From CAYPTY01 sp964413935 (GTDB lineage: Bacteria > Bacteroidota > Rhodothermia > Balneolales > Balneolaceae), in contig CAYPTY010000004.1 of the NCBI GenBank assembly GCA_964413935.1, forward strand, positions 62,001-126,000: a stretch of 64,000 bases of DNA. Reading direction: 5' to 3'. The notes beneath the pieces were generated by a model. It was given only the letters and a program-made list of their open reading frames with translations, was not told the origin of the DNA and searched no databases. Positions 52,264-61,656 of the stretch are shown piece after piece. The position numbers were made by a program, and so were the translations under genes. Every line of letters starts with the position of its first letter. Positions within the stretch are counted from its first letter, which is position 1.

Positions 52264-53772
52264 CTACAGATGTTGGTATTCCGGTAAGCGACGGATGTGC
52301 ATCACCAGGTTCAAAATTCTCCATTCAGCACCCGGTATGTCAATATTCCATTCGTAGTAAGGGATGGTACCGAGCAGCACGTTGGGCAGTTGCTGCCGTT
52401 CATAATTCGGAAGCGGAACGGCTAGCAGATAATCGGCAAGATCATAAGCCAGCTTATACGGATCATTGGGATCACTCATGCCCTGAGCCAGTTGTTTCAG
52501 ATTAGCCTGATTGTTCCAGAGATCCCAGTCAGAAAACTGCCAGCGCCTTGGCAAAGTGGTTGTGCTGAGCCAGGATCGGAAGCCTTTCCAGCCGGCAACA
52601 TTCGGCGGACCAAGAGGAAACTGTCCCATATCGAACAGCAGCCAGGGCTCGGCAGCATCAAACTCACCGATCGGGGGTTTATTCATTTCAGAATAGATAT
52701 TCATGAGCATATCGACCGGACTTTTATACATCGCTCCGATGATTTCATCATCAAAGAAGTGCTCACTTTTGAGCAATTGCTTAAGTACCGGTTCCACTTC
52801 CCAGTTCGAATCAATTAAAGTCTGAGCCAGCCCGTCGATGATAGCCTGATTGGGTACTTCGAATACAAAAAACTTGTACAGCTTGGTGCAGATGAACTGA
52901 GCAATCTCCTCAGCTTTTTCCTCAAAAATCAGGTCGATGACTCCACTGTAATTAAAGTCACCAATGCGCCCGAATATGGTCTTCTGCCCGGAATCATGTC
53001 TGAAAGGCAGAAAACCAATCTGAAAGTTATCATAGCGTACGTAATAACCCGTCAATGCCCGGGCGATTTCGGTTACATCCTGCTGGGTGTAATTTCCAAC
53101 CCCCATCGTAAAAAGCTCCAGCAGTTCACGGGCATAGTTTTCATTGGGCTCACCTCTGGAGTTTTCATTACCGTTGAGATAAATCAGCATGGCATGGTCC
53201 AGCCCGATGGCATAGACAAAATCCTTGAAGTTACCCAGACAGTATCGGCGAAGGGTATTGATGTAGCGGGCGGCAAAAGGAGCAAGTTCATAAACCCCGA
53301 TTTCTGTCACAAAATGGTTATGCCAGAAGAGGACCATTTTTTCCCTGAAGGGATGCGCCCTCATTTCATCCAGCCAGCTGTTGATATAGGCGATATAGCG
53401 ATGAAAGTTATCCTCAAAATATTGCAAAATTTCCTGCTCGGTACCACCAAAAGGCGGGTAGGCATTATACCAGTCCGGATTTGGTGGCGCGGGCGCGTTT
53501 TTGGCATCCTCAAAAACACTATCTATATAGCTTGTCGGACTTTGGGATTTGATTCCCTCAATCTCACTGTAATGATATCCAAATTCTATACGGCGTTTGG
53601 TATGCTTGATTCTGCGGTCATCCCAGGGCTTGGATCCCGAGGGACTATAGGGCTGAAGTGTTGTACTGAGAGCTTTTGCCTTCAGATGTCTGAAGTGGTC
53701 GGATTCCTGCTGCTCACTGCGATCGCGGTGCAGGTTTTTGACATCTTCATGTGTGTACTTTTTAATCTTCAT
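52264..53772 (-). CDS. DUF1800 domain protein
   Basis: The 502-residue protein carries the DUF1800 hallmarks: FWHNHFVTEIG, NENYARELLELFTMGVGNYTQQDV with the following ARALTGY, and the C-terminal GPPNVAGWKGFRSWLSTTTLPRR. It has no recognisable signal peptide, unlike its DUF1501 partner, so its export route, if any, is not obvious; the N-terminus is charged (KIKKYTHEDVKNLHRDR). DUF1800 and DUF1501 genes are usually adjacent and may act together on a surface polymer, but their activity is unknown. It is the first gene of the pair, with a 200-base leader region before it. Confidence 0.93.
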   Translation of the reverse strand: MKIKKYTHEDVKNLHRDRSEQQESDHFRHLKAKALSTTLQPYSPSGSKPWDDRRIKHTKRRIEFGYHYSEIEGIKSQSPTSYIDSVFEDAKNAPAPPNPDWYNAYPPFGGTEQEILQYFEDNFHRYIAYINSWLDEMRAHPFREKMVLFWHNHFVTEIGVYELAPFAARYINTLRRYCLGNFKDFVYAIGLDHAMLIYLNGNENSRGEPNENYARELLELFTMGVGNYTQQDVTEIARALTGYYVRYDNFQIGFLPFRHDSGQKTIFGRIGDFNYSGVIDLIFEEKAEEIAQFICTKLYKFFVFEVPNQAIIDGLAQTLIDSNWEVEPVLKQLLKSEHFFDDEIIGAMYKSPVDMLMNIYSEMNKPPIGEFDAAEPWLLFDMGQFPLGPPNVAGWKGFRSWLSTTTLPRRWQFSDWDLWNNQANLKQLAQGMSDPNDPYKLAYDLADYLLAVPLPNYERQQLPNVLLGTIPYYEWNIDIPGAEWRILNLVMHIRRLPEYQHL

Positions 53773-53972
53773 CTAAATAAATCTCTTAACGCCAATTATC
53801 GAATATGAGCCTGAATACCTAAAAAAAGACAGTCAGTGGCATTTTCTGTTACATAATTTGGGCTTATTGAGGAGTTAATAAAGAAATATGAGAAAATCCT
53901 AATGTAAAGGGTATAAAGTGAGCTGCAGCATTTTCCGATAAAATTTATAACTGTGAAACAAAATGCTGAGTT

Positions 53973-54353
53973 ATGAAAAACGCACTTATCGTTGAAGACA
54001 ATCTGATCCTTTCCATCCTTTATGAAAATTATCTGAATAAAATGGTGTTCAAAACCGTGGGTCAGATCAAGCAGGCTGAGCGGGCTGTTGAGCTGGTTAA
54101 GCGATATAAACCGGATGTGGTAATCATGGACATCAATCTAGAAGGTGATATGGATGGTATTCAGGCTGCTAACGAAATACGCAAGTTTTCAGACGTACCA
54201 ATCCTTTTTATAACAGGAAGCTCCGATCCATACAATATGAGTCGGGCTGATGAGGTCCCTAATTCCGATTATCTGTTTAAACCTATTTCAGAACCTCTGC
54301 TGAAAAAAGCGGTAAATCAGTTAATAGAACAGCCATACGTCAAGGCGTCCTAA
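53973..54353 (+). CDS. Stand-alone response regulator receiver
   Basis: The 126-residue protein consists of a receiver domain only: the acidic pocket VEDN (Glu8, Asp9), the phospho-acceptor Asp53 in VIMDINLEGDMDG, the conserved Thr81 in FITGSS, and Lys103 in YLFKPISE. No output domain. It resembles CheY-like receivers in Bacteroidota that connect orphan kinases with partners. The full set of residues makes it competent for phosphorylation. The kinase is not adjacent. The gene lies alone between the divergent DUF1800 gene and a terminator at 54390. Confidence 0.9.
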   Translation: MKNALIVEDNLILSILYENYLNKMVFKTVGQIKQAERAVELVKRYKPDVVIMDINLEGDMDGIQAANEIRKFSDVPILFITGSSDPYNMSRADEVPNSDYLFKPISEPLLKKAVNQLIEQPYVKAS

Positions 54354-54389
54354 GAAACTTAACCGGTATCTATCCAAATATGCATTCCT

Positions 54390-54439
54390 GCGGGGCAATC
54401 GTTAGTTTCACAGTGCTAATTTTTGTCCCGCTTTTTTTT
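54390..54439 (+). terminator. Rho-independent terminator after the receiver gene
   Basis: A long, partly paired hairpin (GCGGGGCAA against TTTGTCCCGC, with an inner GTTAG/CTAAT pairing) followed by eight T residues, 36 bases past the stop at 54353. The remaining 205 bases before 54645 show no gene. Confidence 0.8.
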
Positions 54440-54644
54440 GGCGGTTTTTGAGTATGATACCAAAACCTCCCGGCAAATAAATTTAACGGGAACCCCCGCA
54501 GGCAGCAGGCAGTACAACTCCCCGAAACAAGTTTATGTGATGGGTCTATCATATGCACGGTCTTAAAAACTCCTTTTTATAAAGGGCAATTAGCCACCCA
54601 TTCTGTTATTTTTAAGGATGTTCTAATCAATAGGGGGGATTAGT

Positions 54645-55373
54645 ATGAAGATTATATCACTTGAGTCGGTTATTCATGGCTTCTCAACAGCACTGAAACG
54701 CTTTCCTTTTGTGATGCTTATGGCCACAATGGCATCCGTTGCCGGGATAACCTTTGCCGAAATCAGTTTTAAGGATGATGAGGTCAACAACTATGTCATA
54801 AACCTGATGTTCACGGGTTTCCTTGGTATCCCTTTCGTTTTGTCAATAGCACTGCTGGGTGAGCGACTAAAACTGCAGTTAGGCAGCAGAATCGCAATAA
54901 AAGTCGCAGCAGTTATCCTGATCATAGTCTATACTTTTTTGCTTCCCCAGAATTTCCCGGATGGTCCGCTTGAGGATGTCATTCAATTTATGCTGTTCGT
55001 GCTGGGGGCACATCTTCTGGTTTCATTTGTGGCTTTTCTGAATGATTCGGGTGTGGAATACTTCTGGCAATTCAATAAGACCCTGTTATTACGGTTTATT
55101 TTGTCAGGATTGTATTCAGCGGTTCTGTTTGCGGGCTTATCTGTAGCATTGGTAGCCATCGACAACCTGCTGGGAATAACCATTGAGGAAGTGCGATATC
55201 TTCAACTCTTCCTGCTCATAGCCGGGATATTCAACACCGGGTTTTTCCTCTCCGCTGTACCCGAGATCGACGAGCAACAAACTCAGATCGAGGCTTATCC
55301 AAAACCGCTAAAAGTTTTTGTACAGTATCTGCTGCTGCCACTGGTCACGGTATACATCCTCAACTCTAAGTGA
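54645..55373 (+). pseudogene. DUF4153 membrane protein, N-terminal half only
   Basis: The 242-residue frame opens well (GGGGGAT before the ATG) and has six to seven transmembrane segments. It matches the first half of DUF4153 proteins: FSTALKRFPFVMLMATMAS, NLMFTGFLGIPFVLSIALL and LKVFVQYLLLPLVTVYIL. Normal members have 550-600 residues. Here the frame stops after LNSK, where the conserved helix should continue, because the sequence switches to the antisense of the converging LytTR-type gene. The stop is therefore the product of a rearrangement. The membrane segments could still be made, but I treat it as a broken gene. Confidence 0.7.
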
Positions 55374-55859
55374 AAGCGACGACTTGCTTTCGAGTCCGAG
55401 ATGTTCTTCTATGGCTTTCTTACGGTCTACTTTTTCCCTGAGCCTCTTATTGTTTTCCATTTGCCTGATCAAAATAATGGGAAGAAGTCCTATCACAAAG
55501 GTAATCAGAAGAATTCCCAGATAACCAGTGAGGTCAAATTCATCGCCGGACAGATATAAAACGAAGCCGTAGTTGGCGAGGCTTATGCTCCCGATATTGA
55601 TGATTACAAAGAGCATACCGGGAAGGGTGTAAAAACCGTGATGATTCTCTCTCCACCCCGGAATCAAAAAATAAAAAAGGCTCATGTTGAATGCGCTGAC
55701 CAATAGGGAAATCAATCCAAAAGCAACACTAATGAGCAAATTTTGTGGGAGGCTGACGTCCTCGTCTGAAAGCATCAGAATGAATACACCTTAGGTAACC
55801 AGCAAAAAGATGCCGGATAGTGTTCGAAATCTGGATTTCAGAAAATGGAGCAATTTCAT
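55308..55859 (-). pseudogene. Membrane LytTR-type regulator, truncated and with a nonsense codon
   Basis: The natural start appears to be the ATG at 55859 (KLLHFLKSRFRTLSGIFLLVT). A TAA at codon 23 (55791-55793) interrupts it, probably a changed Leu codon, and the open frame resumes with GVFILMLSDEDVSLPQ. Three membrane segments follow (NLLISVAFGLISLLVSAF, LFVIINIGSISLANYGFVLY, GILLITFVIGLLPIILI), then the helix MENNKRLREKVDRKK. This is the standard order of four-helix LytTR regulators, but the DNA-binding domain ends right after LSLRVEDV, where sequence turns into antisense DUF4153. So the DNA-binding part is missing. Confidence 0.75.
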
Positions 55860-55865
55860 GTCCTT

Positions 55866-56261
55866 TTATTTCGACTGACAAAGCTCAACCAGCACTCCGT
55901 TGTTATCTTTGGGGTGTACAAAGGCGACCAGTTTGTTGTCGGCGCCGTTCTTGGGCTGTTCGTTCAGAATGGTAAAACCTTCACTGCGGAGTCGCTCCAG
56001 TTCAGCATGTATGTCGTCCACTTCAAAGGCAACATGATGCAGGCCTTCCCCCTTTTTTACTGTGTATTTCGCAATGACTGAATCCGGTTGAGTGGCGCCC
56101 AGTAATTCCACTTTGGATTCACCTGTCTGGAAAAAAGCCGTTTCTACTTTTTCGCTCTCCACAACTTCCCGTTTGGAGCATTTACGGTTCAGAATAGTCT
56201 CATAGGTTTTAATGGCGGCTTCCAGGTCTTTAACCGCAATTCCGATATGATCAATATGCAT
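55866..56261 (-). CDS. mce: Methylmalonyl-CoA epimerase
   Basis: The 131-residue protein matches the VOC-superfamily epimerase: the opening DHIGIAVKDLEAAIKTYE with the metal His (His4), VELLGATQPDSVIAKY, KGEGLHHVAFEVDD with the second His, and the C-terminal HPKDNNGVLVELCQ with the metal Glu. It interconverts R- and S-methylmalonyl-CoA in propionate and branched amino acid metabolism. Length and motifs are complete. It reads toward the LytTR relic with a six-base gap, so the relic may once have followed it in a transcript. The mutase genes are not in the window. Confidence 0.92.
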   Translation of the reverse strand: MHIDHIGIAVKDLEAAIKTYETILNRKCSKREVVESEKVETAFFQTGESKVELLGATQPDSVIAKYTVKKGEGLHHVAFEVDDIHAELERLRSEGFTILNEQPKNGADNKLVAFVHPKDNNGVLVELCQSK

Positions 56262-56339
56262 GCATTTCCCCTTTTTGATTCACTTAAAGTTTTGGATATA
56301 ATATCCACTCGATGCATATGAAACCTAATTATTCGGGGG

Positions 56340-57419
56340 ATGAAACACCATAAAGTTACCCAAGAAAACCGCTATCCTTTCTGGCTGAAAGCAACCATCA
56401 TTCTTTTTGGCATAAGTTTGCTGATCATACTCCTGGTGTATGGTAAATTTATCCTGATGCCGCTGTTCTTCGCCGCTTTTTTTTCATTCCTTGTAGCCCC
56501 AATGGTAAATCGGCTTGAAAAGTGGAAGCTGGGCAGGGCGGGATCCATACTTCTAAGCATGCTGCTGGTGATCATTGTTCTGAGTGGTATTATTTCTCTG
56601 GTTTCTGTTCAGTTTGTGCAGTTTGCTGAAGAAATACCGGAAGTCACGGAACGCCTCAAAACCATAACCAATGATTCCATCGATTTTGTGGAAGGCCGAC
56701 TTGGAATCACTCAGGAACAGCAGTCAGATTTTATTCAGAAGGGTTTGAATAATATTATTGAAAAAAGCGGGCAGTATGCGCGGTCAGCCGTTGGAGCCAC
56801 AACCAATATTTTTACGAATCTGACTCTGCTGCCCATTTTTATGTTTTTTCTTCTTTACTACCGCGGCATGTACGAAACATTCTTTTATCGCCTATTCGAT
56901 AATTCCTCGAATGAATCCATCGACGACCTCATTGATCGCATTGAGGATGTGACCCAGAATTACATTGTCGGAATGCTTACGGTAGTCGGGATCCTGGCTG
57001 TTCTGAATACTACGGGCCTGCTCATTATCGGACTGGAAAACGCCATCTTTTTCGGGGTCTTTGCAGCTCTGATTGCAATCATACCCTATATCGGTACTCT
57101 CATCGGGGGCTTGCTGCCAACAATTTATGCTTTCCTGTTTACCGACTCACTGCTCATGCCACTGGCAGTAATTATCGTGTTTGGCATCGTACAGTTTCTG
57201 GAGGGTAATCTGATTACTCCAAGGATTGTGGGCTCAAAAGTTGCCATCAATCCCTTCATGGCCATGCTTGCACTGATTGTGGGTGCAGAAATCTGGGGTA
57301 TTTCAGGAATGATTTTGTTCGTTCCACTGATTGGTATTCTGCGTGTAATATTTGAGCAGATCGAAGGTTTAAAACCATATGGTTACCTACTTGGAAACTC
57401 CATCGAATACAAAGAATAA
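56340..57419 (+). CDS. AI-2E/PerM-family transporter
   Basis: The 359-residue inner-membrane protein has about eight transmembrane segments with the family pattern: ILMPLFFAAFFSFLVAPMVNRLEKW near the start, a soluble helical section (about 95-150), then GLENAIFFGVFAALIAIIPYIG, the conserved Gly-rich GTLIGGLLP, and FLEGNLITPRIVGSKVAINP. PerM proteins move autoinducer or other small molecules or ions; the substrate here is unknown. The end of the gene overlaps the start of the YwqK-like lipoprotein gene by 41 bases if that gene begins at 57379. Confidence 0.92.
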   Translation: MKHHKVTQENRYPFWLKATIILFGISLLIILLVYGKFILMPLFFAAFFSFLVAPMVNRLEKWKLGRAGSILLSMLLVIIVLSGIISLVSVQFVQFAEEIPEVTERLKTITNDSIDFVEGRLGITQEQQSDFIQKGLNNIIEKSGQYARSAVGATTNIFTNLTLLPIFMFFLLYYRGMYETFFYRLFDNSSNESIDDLIDRIEDVTQNYIVGMLTVVGILAVLNTTGLLIIGLENAIFFGVFAALIAIIPYIGTLIGGLLPTIYAFLFTDSLLMPLAVIIVFGIVQFLEGNLITPRIVGSKVAINPFMAMLALIVGAEIWGISGMILFVPLIGILRVIFEQIEGLKPYGYLLGNSIEYKE

Positions 57420-58161
57420 AACGGTACCCCTTTTACTTGCGGCAGTTATGCTGCTGCTTAGTGCCTGTAATCCCTATGAAAATGGCAGGCGTAGCTTTTT
57501 CCTGGAAGAACATCCGCATCTGATTTTATTAGATAGCCAAAAAAAGGAGGTCAGCAGCTACGATTACATTGATTTCTCCTACAATAATTCCGTAATCACA
57601 GCTGAAGTACTCAGGCCCGATGCCAGGTTGTTTGACCGAAATATTGGGCGTTATTATGACGGCAAGCTGGTTTCCATAAGCCGAAGAGGCACCACTATGC
57701 AGTCTTTTTTTGAGGATGGCATCATGCAGAGTTTCAAAATCTGGTATCCCACAAACCGCCTTTCCATGGAGTTTAATGTTGTTGACAGGGTGGGAAGGTC
57801 CTATAAAAATGATGGGGGATTGGTCACGGCCTGGCTTCCCGAATCAGAACTGCACTATAACCCGGTTACAGGTTTGGTATCGCGCATCGTCACAGATGAT
57901 CAGGTGGAATATTATGATCAAAAAGGACAGCTGGAGTACTATTCCGTATTCAGCGACAGTTCCACAACCGAGTATTACAAAAACAACCTGAAACGATTTG
58001 AAGTGCTCCGGCTAAACCGCGGAGAACGGCGAATTTCAAGATGGTACCCAAACGGACAGCTTGAGGTTACCGGCATTATGAGAGAAGGAGAGACCATCGG
58101 TGAGTGGGTTAAGTATGACTCTCTCGGTAATGTAATTGAGCGAAAACTATATCCTCTTTAA
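57379..58161 (+). CDS. YwqK/MORN-like repeat lipoprotein 1
   Basis: The 260-residue frame starts at the ATG at 57379, inside the previous gene; the lipobox LLLSAC follows (Cys30), so the leader is longer than usual. The rest contains short repeats of the type seen in YwqK and MORN proteins (RRISRWYPNGQLEVTG, GEWVKYDSLGNVIERK, EYYDQKGQLEYYS), each with aromatic, Asn/Asp-Gly and Gln residues. Such repeats form small hairpins that bind partners or membranes; the family role is not known. It is the first of three similar lipoprotein genes. The second one begins 113 bases later. Confidence 0.7.
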   Translation: MVTYLETPSNTKNKTVPLLLAAVMLLLSACNPYENGRRSFFLEEHPHLILLDSQKKEVSSYDYIDFSYNNSVITAEVLRPDARLFDRNIGRYYDGKLVSISRRGTTMQSFFEDGIMQSFKIWYPTNRLSMEFNVVDRVGRSYKNDGGLVTAWLPESELHYNPVTGLVSRIVTDDQVEYYDQKGQLEYYSVFSDSSTTEYYKNNLKRFEVLRLNRGERRISRWYPNGQLEVTGIMREGETIGEWVKYDSLGNVIERKLYPL

Positions 58162-58274
58162 AATCAATATGTTTTAACTATTCGGATTAGAGATTTTTAA
58201 GGTAGTTAAAGAGAACCTAATTCGTCTTTTCCCCTCCCTGTTGTAGTTTTCTTTTAACAAAAATAAAGAGAACT

Positions 58275-58964
58275 ATGAAAGCTATTTATATCACACTTAT
58301 CGCTGCACTTCTGTTTTCATGTGGACAAAATATGTACAAACATGAAATCACTGACTTGTATCCGAATCTGATTAAAAAGAAGCAGGTGAAGATGAACAAG
58401 AGCAAAGCGGATCTGGTAATACCCAATCCCTACCTTGACTATACGTTGCTTAACAAGGAAACCGGTGAGGCTTTTTCGGGGAAACTTTCCGCTACAAACA
58501 ACTCCGGCATGGATGTTGAATATGTTTTCGAGAATGGTCAACTGTCCATGCTGAACACCTACAACAAAGATGGCGGCCTCAAATACCGTATGAACTACGA
58601 ATCAGGCCACTTCTTTGAGCTTTACCCAAATGGGAAGCTGAAGCAGGAAATCGACTACAATACCATGTGGACAGCCAGCTTCTATGAAGATGGAAGCATT
58701 AAATCAGAGTCGAACGACGAATTTATGTTCACCTATTATCGCAATGGACAGATGGAAAAGAAATATGAGCTGGCAACCAGCTTTGATGACCTGAATAAGT
58801 CAACTTATTTCCACGGCGATTTCGAATATTACTATCCTGATGGCAATCTGAGAGCAGAAGGTGAGTATAATGAAGAGTCTATTGATGGTACCTGGACTTA
58901 TTACGATGCTGAAGGCAACATCGAAAAGCAGGAATATTATAACAACGGTTTCAGATTAAACTGA
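58275..58964 (+). CDS. YwqK/MORN-like repeat lipoprotein 2
   Basis: The 229-residue lipoprotein (LLFSC, Cys16) has a shared opening with its neighbour (YKHEITDLYPNLIK here, YQHEILELYPTVE in the third gene), then strand repeats ENGQLSMLNTYNKDGGL, YPNGKLKQEIDY and YYPDGNLRAEGEYNEESIDGTWTYY. The pattern x-Y-x-N-G-x-L matches YwqK-type antitoxin-like proteins, but no toxin is near. The gene is a paralogue of the third gene and more loosely of the first. The ribosome-binding region is AAAGAGAAC. Exported to the outer membrane or surface. Role unknown. Confidence 0.78.
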   Translation: MKAIYITLIAALLFSCGQNMYKHEITDLYPNLIKKKQVKMNKSKADLVIPNPYLDYTLLNKETGEAFSGKLSATNNSGMDVEYVFENGQLSMLNTYNKDGGLKYRMNYESGHFFELYPNGKLKQEIDYNTMWTASFYEDGSIKSESNDEFMFTYYRNGQMEKKYELATSFDDLNKSTYFHGDFEYYYPDGNLRAEGEYNEESIDGTWTYYDAEGNIEKQEYYNNGFRLN

Positions 58965-58990
58965 ACCCTGCCGATGAAACGGAGTAATCC

Positions 58991-59683
58991 ATGAAAATTC
59001 ATCCCATTATCCTCTCTCTGATACTACTGCTTGCCTGCGGAAAACGTGAACCTGCATTGGTTTATCAGCATGAAATCCTGGAATTATATCCAACCGTTGA
59101 AATCAGGCCTTTTGCAGGTTTTGAAGGTACGATCTCACTCGAGAAAAGAGGCGTGTACTATGAGGTCGCCAAAAACAAACCCTATACCGGGAAGTTAACC
59201 GGGCGGTGGTTTTCAAAGAAACAAGAAAGGCTGGTAAGAGTTGAGTACTTGGTTCAGGAAGGCCTGGTCACTGAAATCAGTGTATATGATCTGAACGGAA
59301 CCATCCGCCATAACCAGAATGCAAAAGCCAGATGGGTGACACAGTGGTATGAGGACGGAAAAATCGCCTCCGAACATCATATGGATAAAGATGTATCCCG
59401 CGGTTATTACTCCAATGGCAACCTCTCTTTTGAATATAATGAGCATTACAAAACGGTTTACTACCCGGACGGAACCCTGAAAGAGCGCTCAGAACGTATT
59501 GCCATGCCTGACGGCAGCTACGTATTGAATGGCAGACATGAATCCTATTATGAGAATGGACAGCTGATGGCGGCTGGTATTTACACCAAAGGCAATATCG
59601 ACGGTGAATGGGTATCCTACAATCTGGATGGCAGCATCAAAAACCGTGAGAAATACAATTCCGGACTAAAGGTAGAAAGCTGA
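58991..59683 (+). CDS. YwqK/MORN-like repeat lipoprotein 3
   Basis: The 230-residue lipoprotein (LLLAC, Cys16) follows the second copy by 26 bases. It shares the opening YQHEILELYPTVE, then GRWFSKKQERLVRVEYLVQ, TQWYEDGKIASEHHM, YYSNGNLSFEYN, YYPDGTLKERS, and the final pair YYENGQLMAAGIYTKGN and GEWVSYNLDGSI. The parallel order of repeats shows it arose by duplication of the second gene, or the reverse. A strong terminator lies 65 bases downstream, so genes two and three, and perhaps one, form one operon. Function unknown. Confidence 0.78.
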   Translation: MKIHPIILSLILLLACGKREPALVYQHEILELYPTVEIRPFAGFEGTISLEKRGVYYEVAKNKPYTGKLTGRWFSKKQERLVRVEYLVQEGLVTEISVYDLNGTIRHNQNAKARWVTQWYEDGKIASEHHMDKDVSRGYYSNGNLSFEYNEHYKTVYYPDGTLKERSERIAMPDGSYVLNGRHESYYENGQLMAAGIYTKGNIDGEWVSYNLDGSIKNREKYNSGLKVES

Positions 59684-59747
59684 TAAAATATTAGGCCGGT
59701 CTGTTACCACTTTCAGAAAACGCCGTTGGTCCGGCGGCATACAAAGG

Positions 59748-59777
59748 GCACCCTTTCAATTGGAAGGGTGCTTTTTT
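59748..59777 (+). terminator. Rho-independent terminator of the YwqK-like operon
   Basis: Stem GCACCCTTTC/GGAAGGGTGC with a tight AATT-type loop and six T residues. It lies just before the stop of the converging PolX gene and on the minus strand would also face an A/T run. Confidence 0.9.
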
Positions 59778-59780
59778 ATG

Positions 59781-61538
59781 TCAGCGGTCTTTGAAGAATT
59801 TGAGTACTTCTTCGGCTGATTGGCTGTTAAGCACCCGCTCTTTTTCAAATTTTCCTTTTCGGGCGATGCGTACCCCGTATTGGATATCATCAATACCATC
59901 GATGCTGTGGGCATCCGGATTGATGGAGGTCATAAGTCCCACCGACTTCGCTTTATTTCCATGCCTCCAGTCCAGATCCAGTCTGTAAGGGGAAGCATTT
60001 ATTTCGATGGCGGTATTGTGTTCGGCCGCGAGTTCAATGAGTTCATTAAGGTCGATGTGGCTGCCATCCCGTTTCAGCAGCAGCCTCCCGGTAGGATGGC
60101 CCAAAATTCGTGTGTAAGGATTCTTAATCGCGTTTCGGAAACGCTCCATCATTTTATCCCTTGGCATTTCAAGTGACTGATGCACCGAGGCGATCACAAA
60201 GTCAAAACCTTCAAGTACACTTTCTTCATAATCCAGGCTTCCATCCCCCAGAATATCCGATTCTATGCCTTTGAAAATCACAAAGTTTATCCCTTTTTCC
60301 CGGTATTCTTCATTGAGCGCGTCAATTTCGTCCCATTGTTTATAGACCCGTTGAGGGCTAAGTCCGCCGGCATAAGCCGCTGTCTTGGAGTGGTCGGTAA
60401 GGCCCAGATATTCATAGCCCCGATCAATACAAGCCTGAGCCATTTCGCGGATGGAATACTTGCCATCACTCCAGGTGCTGTGAGCATGAATCACGCCCCG
60501 GATATCGGATTCCACCAGCAAATCCATTGTCTCATGCTCCTCGAAATACTCAAACTCGCCTTTATCTTCCCTCAGTTCAGGAGGAACAAAATGAAGTCCA
60601 AGCTTTGCATAAATATCAGTTTCTGATGCGGTTTCAACCGGGTCTTCGAAATCAGTTTCCCCTTCACTGTTCAGCTTAAACAGGCCGTATTCATTGAGCG
60701 CCATACCTCGTTCACGGGCCCTGGATCGCATCACCACATTATGCTCTTTGCTCCCGGTGAAGTACATCAATGCAGCCGGATAAGCCTCCGGTTCTACAAT
60801 GCGTAAGTCGACCTGCCGGCCCTCAGCAGTACGCACCGAGCTTTTGGTGTCGCCCCGGCCCAGCACTTCCGTAATCCGTTCATGGGAAGTGAACACATCA
60901 AAAAGTTGTGAAATGCGGGATTCATCTGCTGCAATGAGGATGTCAATGTCGCCGATGGTTTCCTTGGCCCGGCGAAGGGATCCGGCAATGGAAATCTGCT
61001 GAACACCGTCCAGATCTTTCAGACTATCAAGAATATCATGGGCGATGGGTGTAGCCTGATCGAGGCGGGCACGTTCGCCAAACTGCTCCATCCATTCAAT
61101 GGATTTACGGATTTTCTCGGCCGATTTGGCTCCGAGACCTTCCAGTTCTGCGATGGATCCATCATCAATTAAAGCTTTCAGTTCCTGAATTTCGGTGATT
61201 CCGAATTTCTTGTAAATCTTGAGGATATTTTTGGGTCCCAGACCGGAAATATCCAGCCATTTGATGAGTCCGGGTGGCACTTTTTCTTTAAAAGCTTCGA
61301 GTACCGGCATCTCACCCGTTTCCGCATAACAATAAATATCTTCCGCGATGGACTTACCAACTCCCTTGATGTCGGTCAGGTTTTTCTGCTCGATGTAAGC
61401 ATTGATATCCTCATCCAGATCGCTGATAACGGTTGATGCTTTGTCGAAGGCAATGGCTTTAAAACGATTCTCACCCGCCAGCTGCATCAGCTGGTATACT
61501 TGTCGGAGCAGAGATGAAATTTCCTGATTGGTTGGCAT
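59781..61538 (-). CDS. polX: PolX: family X DNA polymerase fused to a PHP domain
   Basis: Starting at the ATG at 61538 gives 585 residues, the usual size. The N-terminal helix-hairpin-helix domain (LRQVYQLMQLAGENRFKAIAF, GVGKSIAEDI) is followed by a second HhH (LGAKSAEKIRKSIEW), the polymerase active site GSLRRAKETIGDIDILI with its Asp pair, and the thumb (MYFTGSKEHNVVMRS). The PHP phosphoesterase domain (about 320-585) has HAHSTWSDG, GLTDHSKTAAY, EINASPYRLD and NPDAHSID, which supply the metal ligands. It fills short gaps in base-excision repair and has a 3'-5' exonuclease/phosphatase activity. All metal and Asp motifs are intact. Confidence 0.95.
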   Translation of the reverse strand: MPTNQEISSLLRQVYQLMQLAGENRFKAIAFDKASTVISDLDEDINAYIEQKNLTDIKGVGKSIAEDIYCYAETGEMPVLEAFKEKVPPGLIKWLDISGLGPKNILKIYKKFGITEIQELKALIDDGSIAELEGLGAKSAEKIRKSIEWMEQFGERARLDQATPIAHDILDSLKDLDGVQQISIAGSLRRAKETIGDIDILIAADESRISQLFDVFTSHERITEVLGRGDTKSSVRTAEGRQVDLRIVEPEAYPAALMYFTGSKEHNVVMRSRARERGMALNEYGLFKLNSEGETDFEDPVETASETDIYAKLGLHFVPPELREDKGEFEYFEEHETMDLLVESDIRGVIHAHSTWSDGKYSIREMAQACIDRGYEYLGLTDHSKTAAYAGGLSPQRVYKQWDEIDALNEEYREKGINFVIFKGIESDILGDGSLDYEESVLEGFDFVIASVHQSLEMPRDKMMERFRNAIKNPYTRILGHPTGRLLLKRDGSHIDLNELIELAAEHNTAIEINASPYRLDLDWRHGNKAKSVGLMTSINPDAHSIDGIDDIQYGVRIARKGKFEKERVLNSQSAEEVLKFFKDR

Positions 61539-61656
61539 AGTGTATTCAGAGCTTTTTTGATGGCTGAGCCAAGTTCTGCATTTCATTTAATCATTCCCAA
61601 AATTTAACTACCATTCAGCTTCAAAAAATCCCGCTGAGTTATTCAAAGGAGCATTC

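Noticed and set aside
52996..53808. Plus-strand 270-residue frame
   Set aside because: Shadow of the DUF1800 gene; composition and lack of motifs show it is not coding.
57379..59683. Toxin-antitoxin system from the YwqK-like antitoxin label
   Set aside because: No toxin candidate is adjacent; all three genes are lipoproteins of one type.
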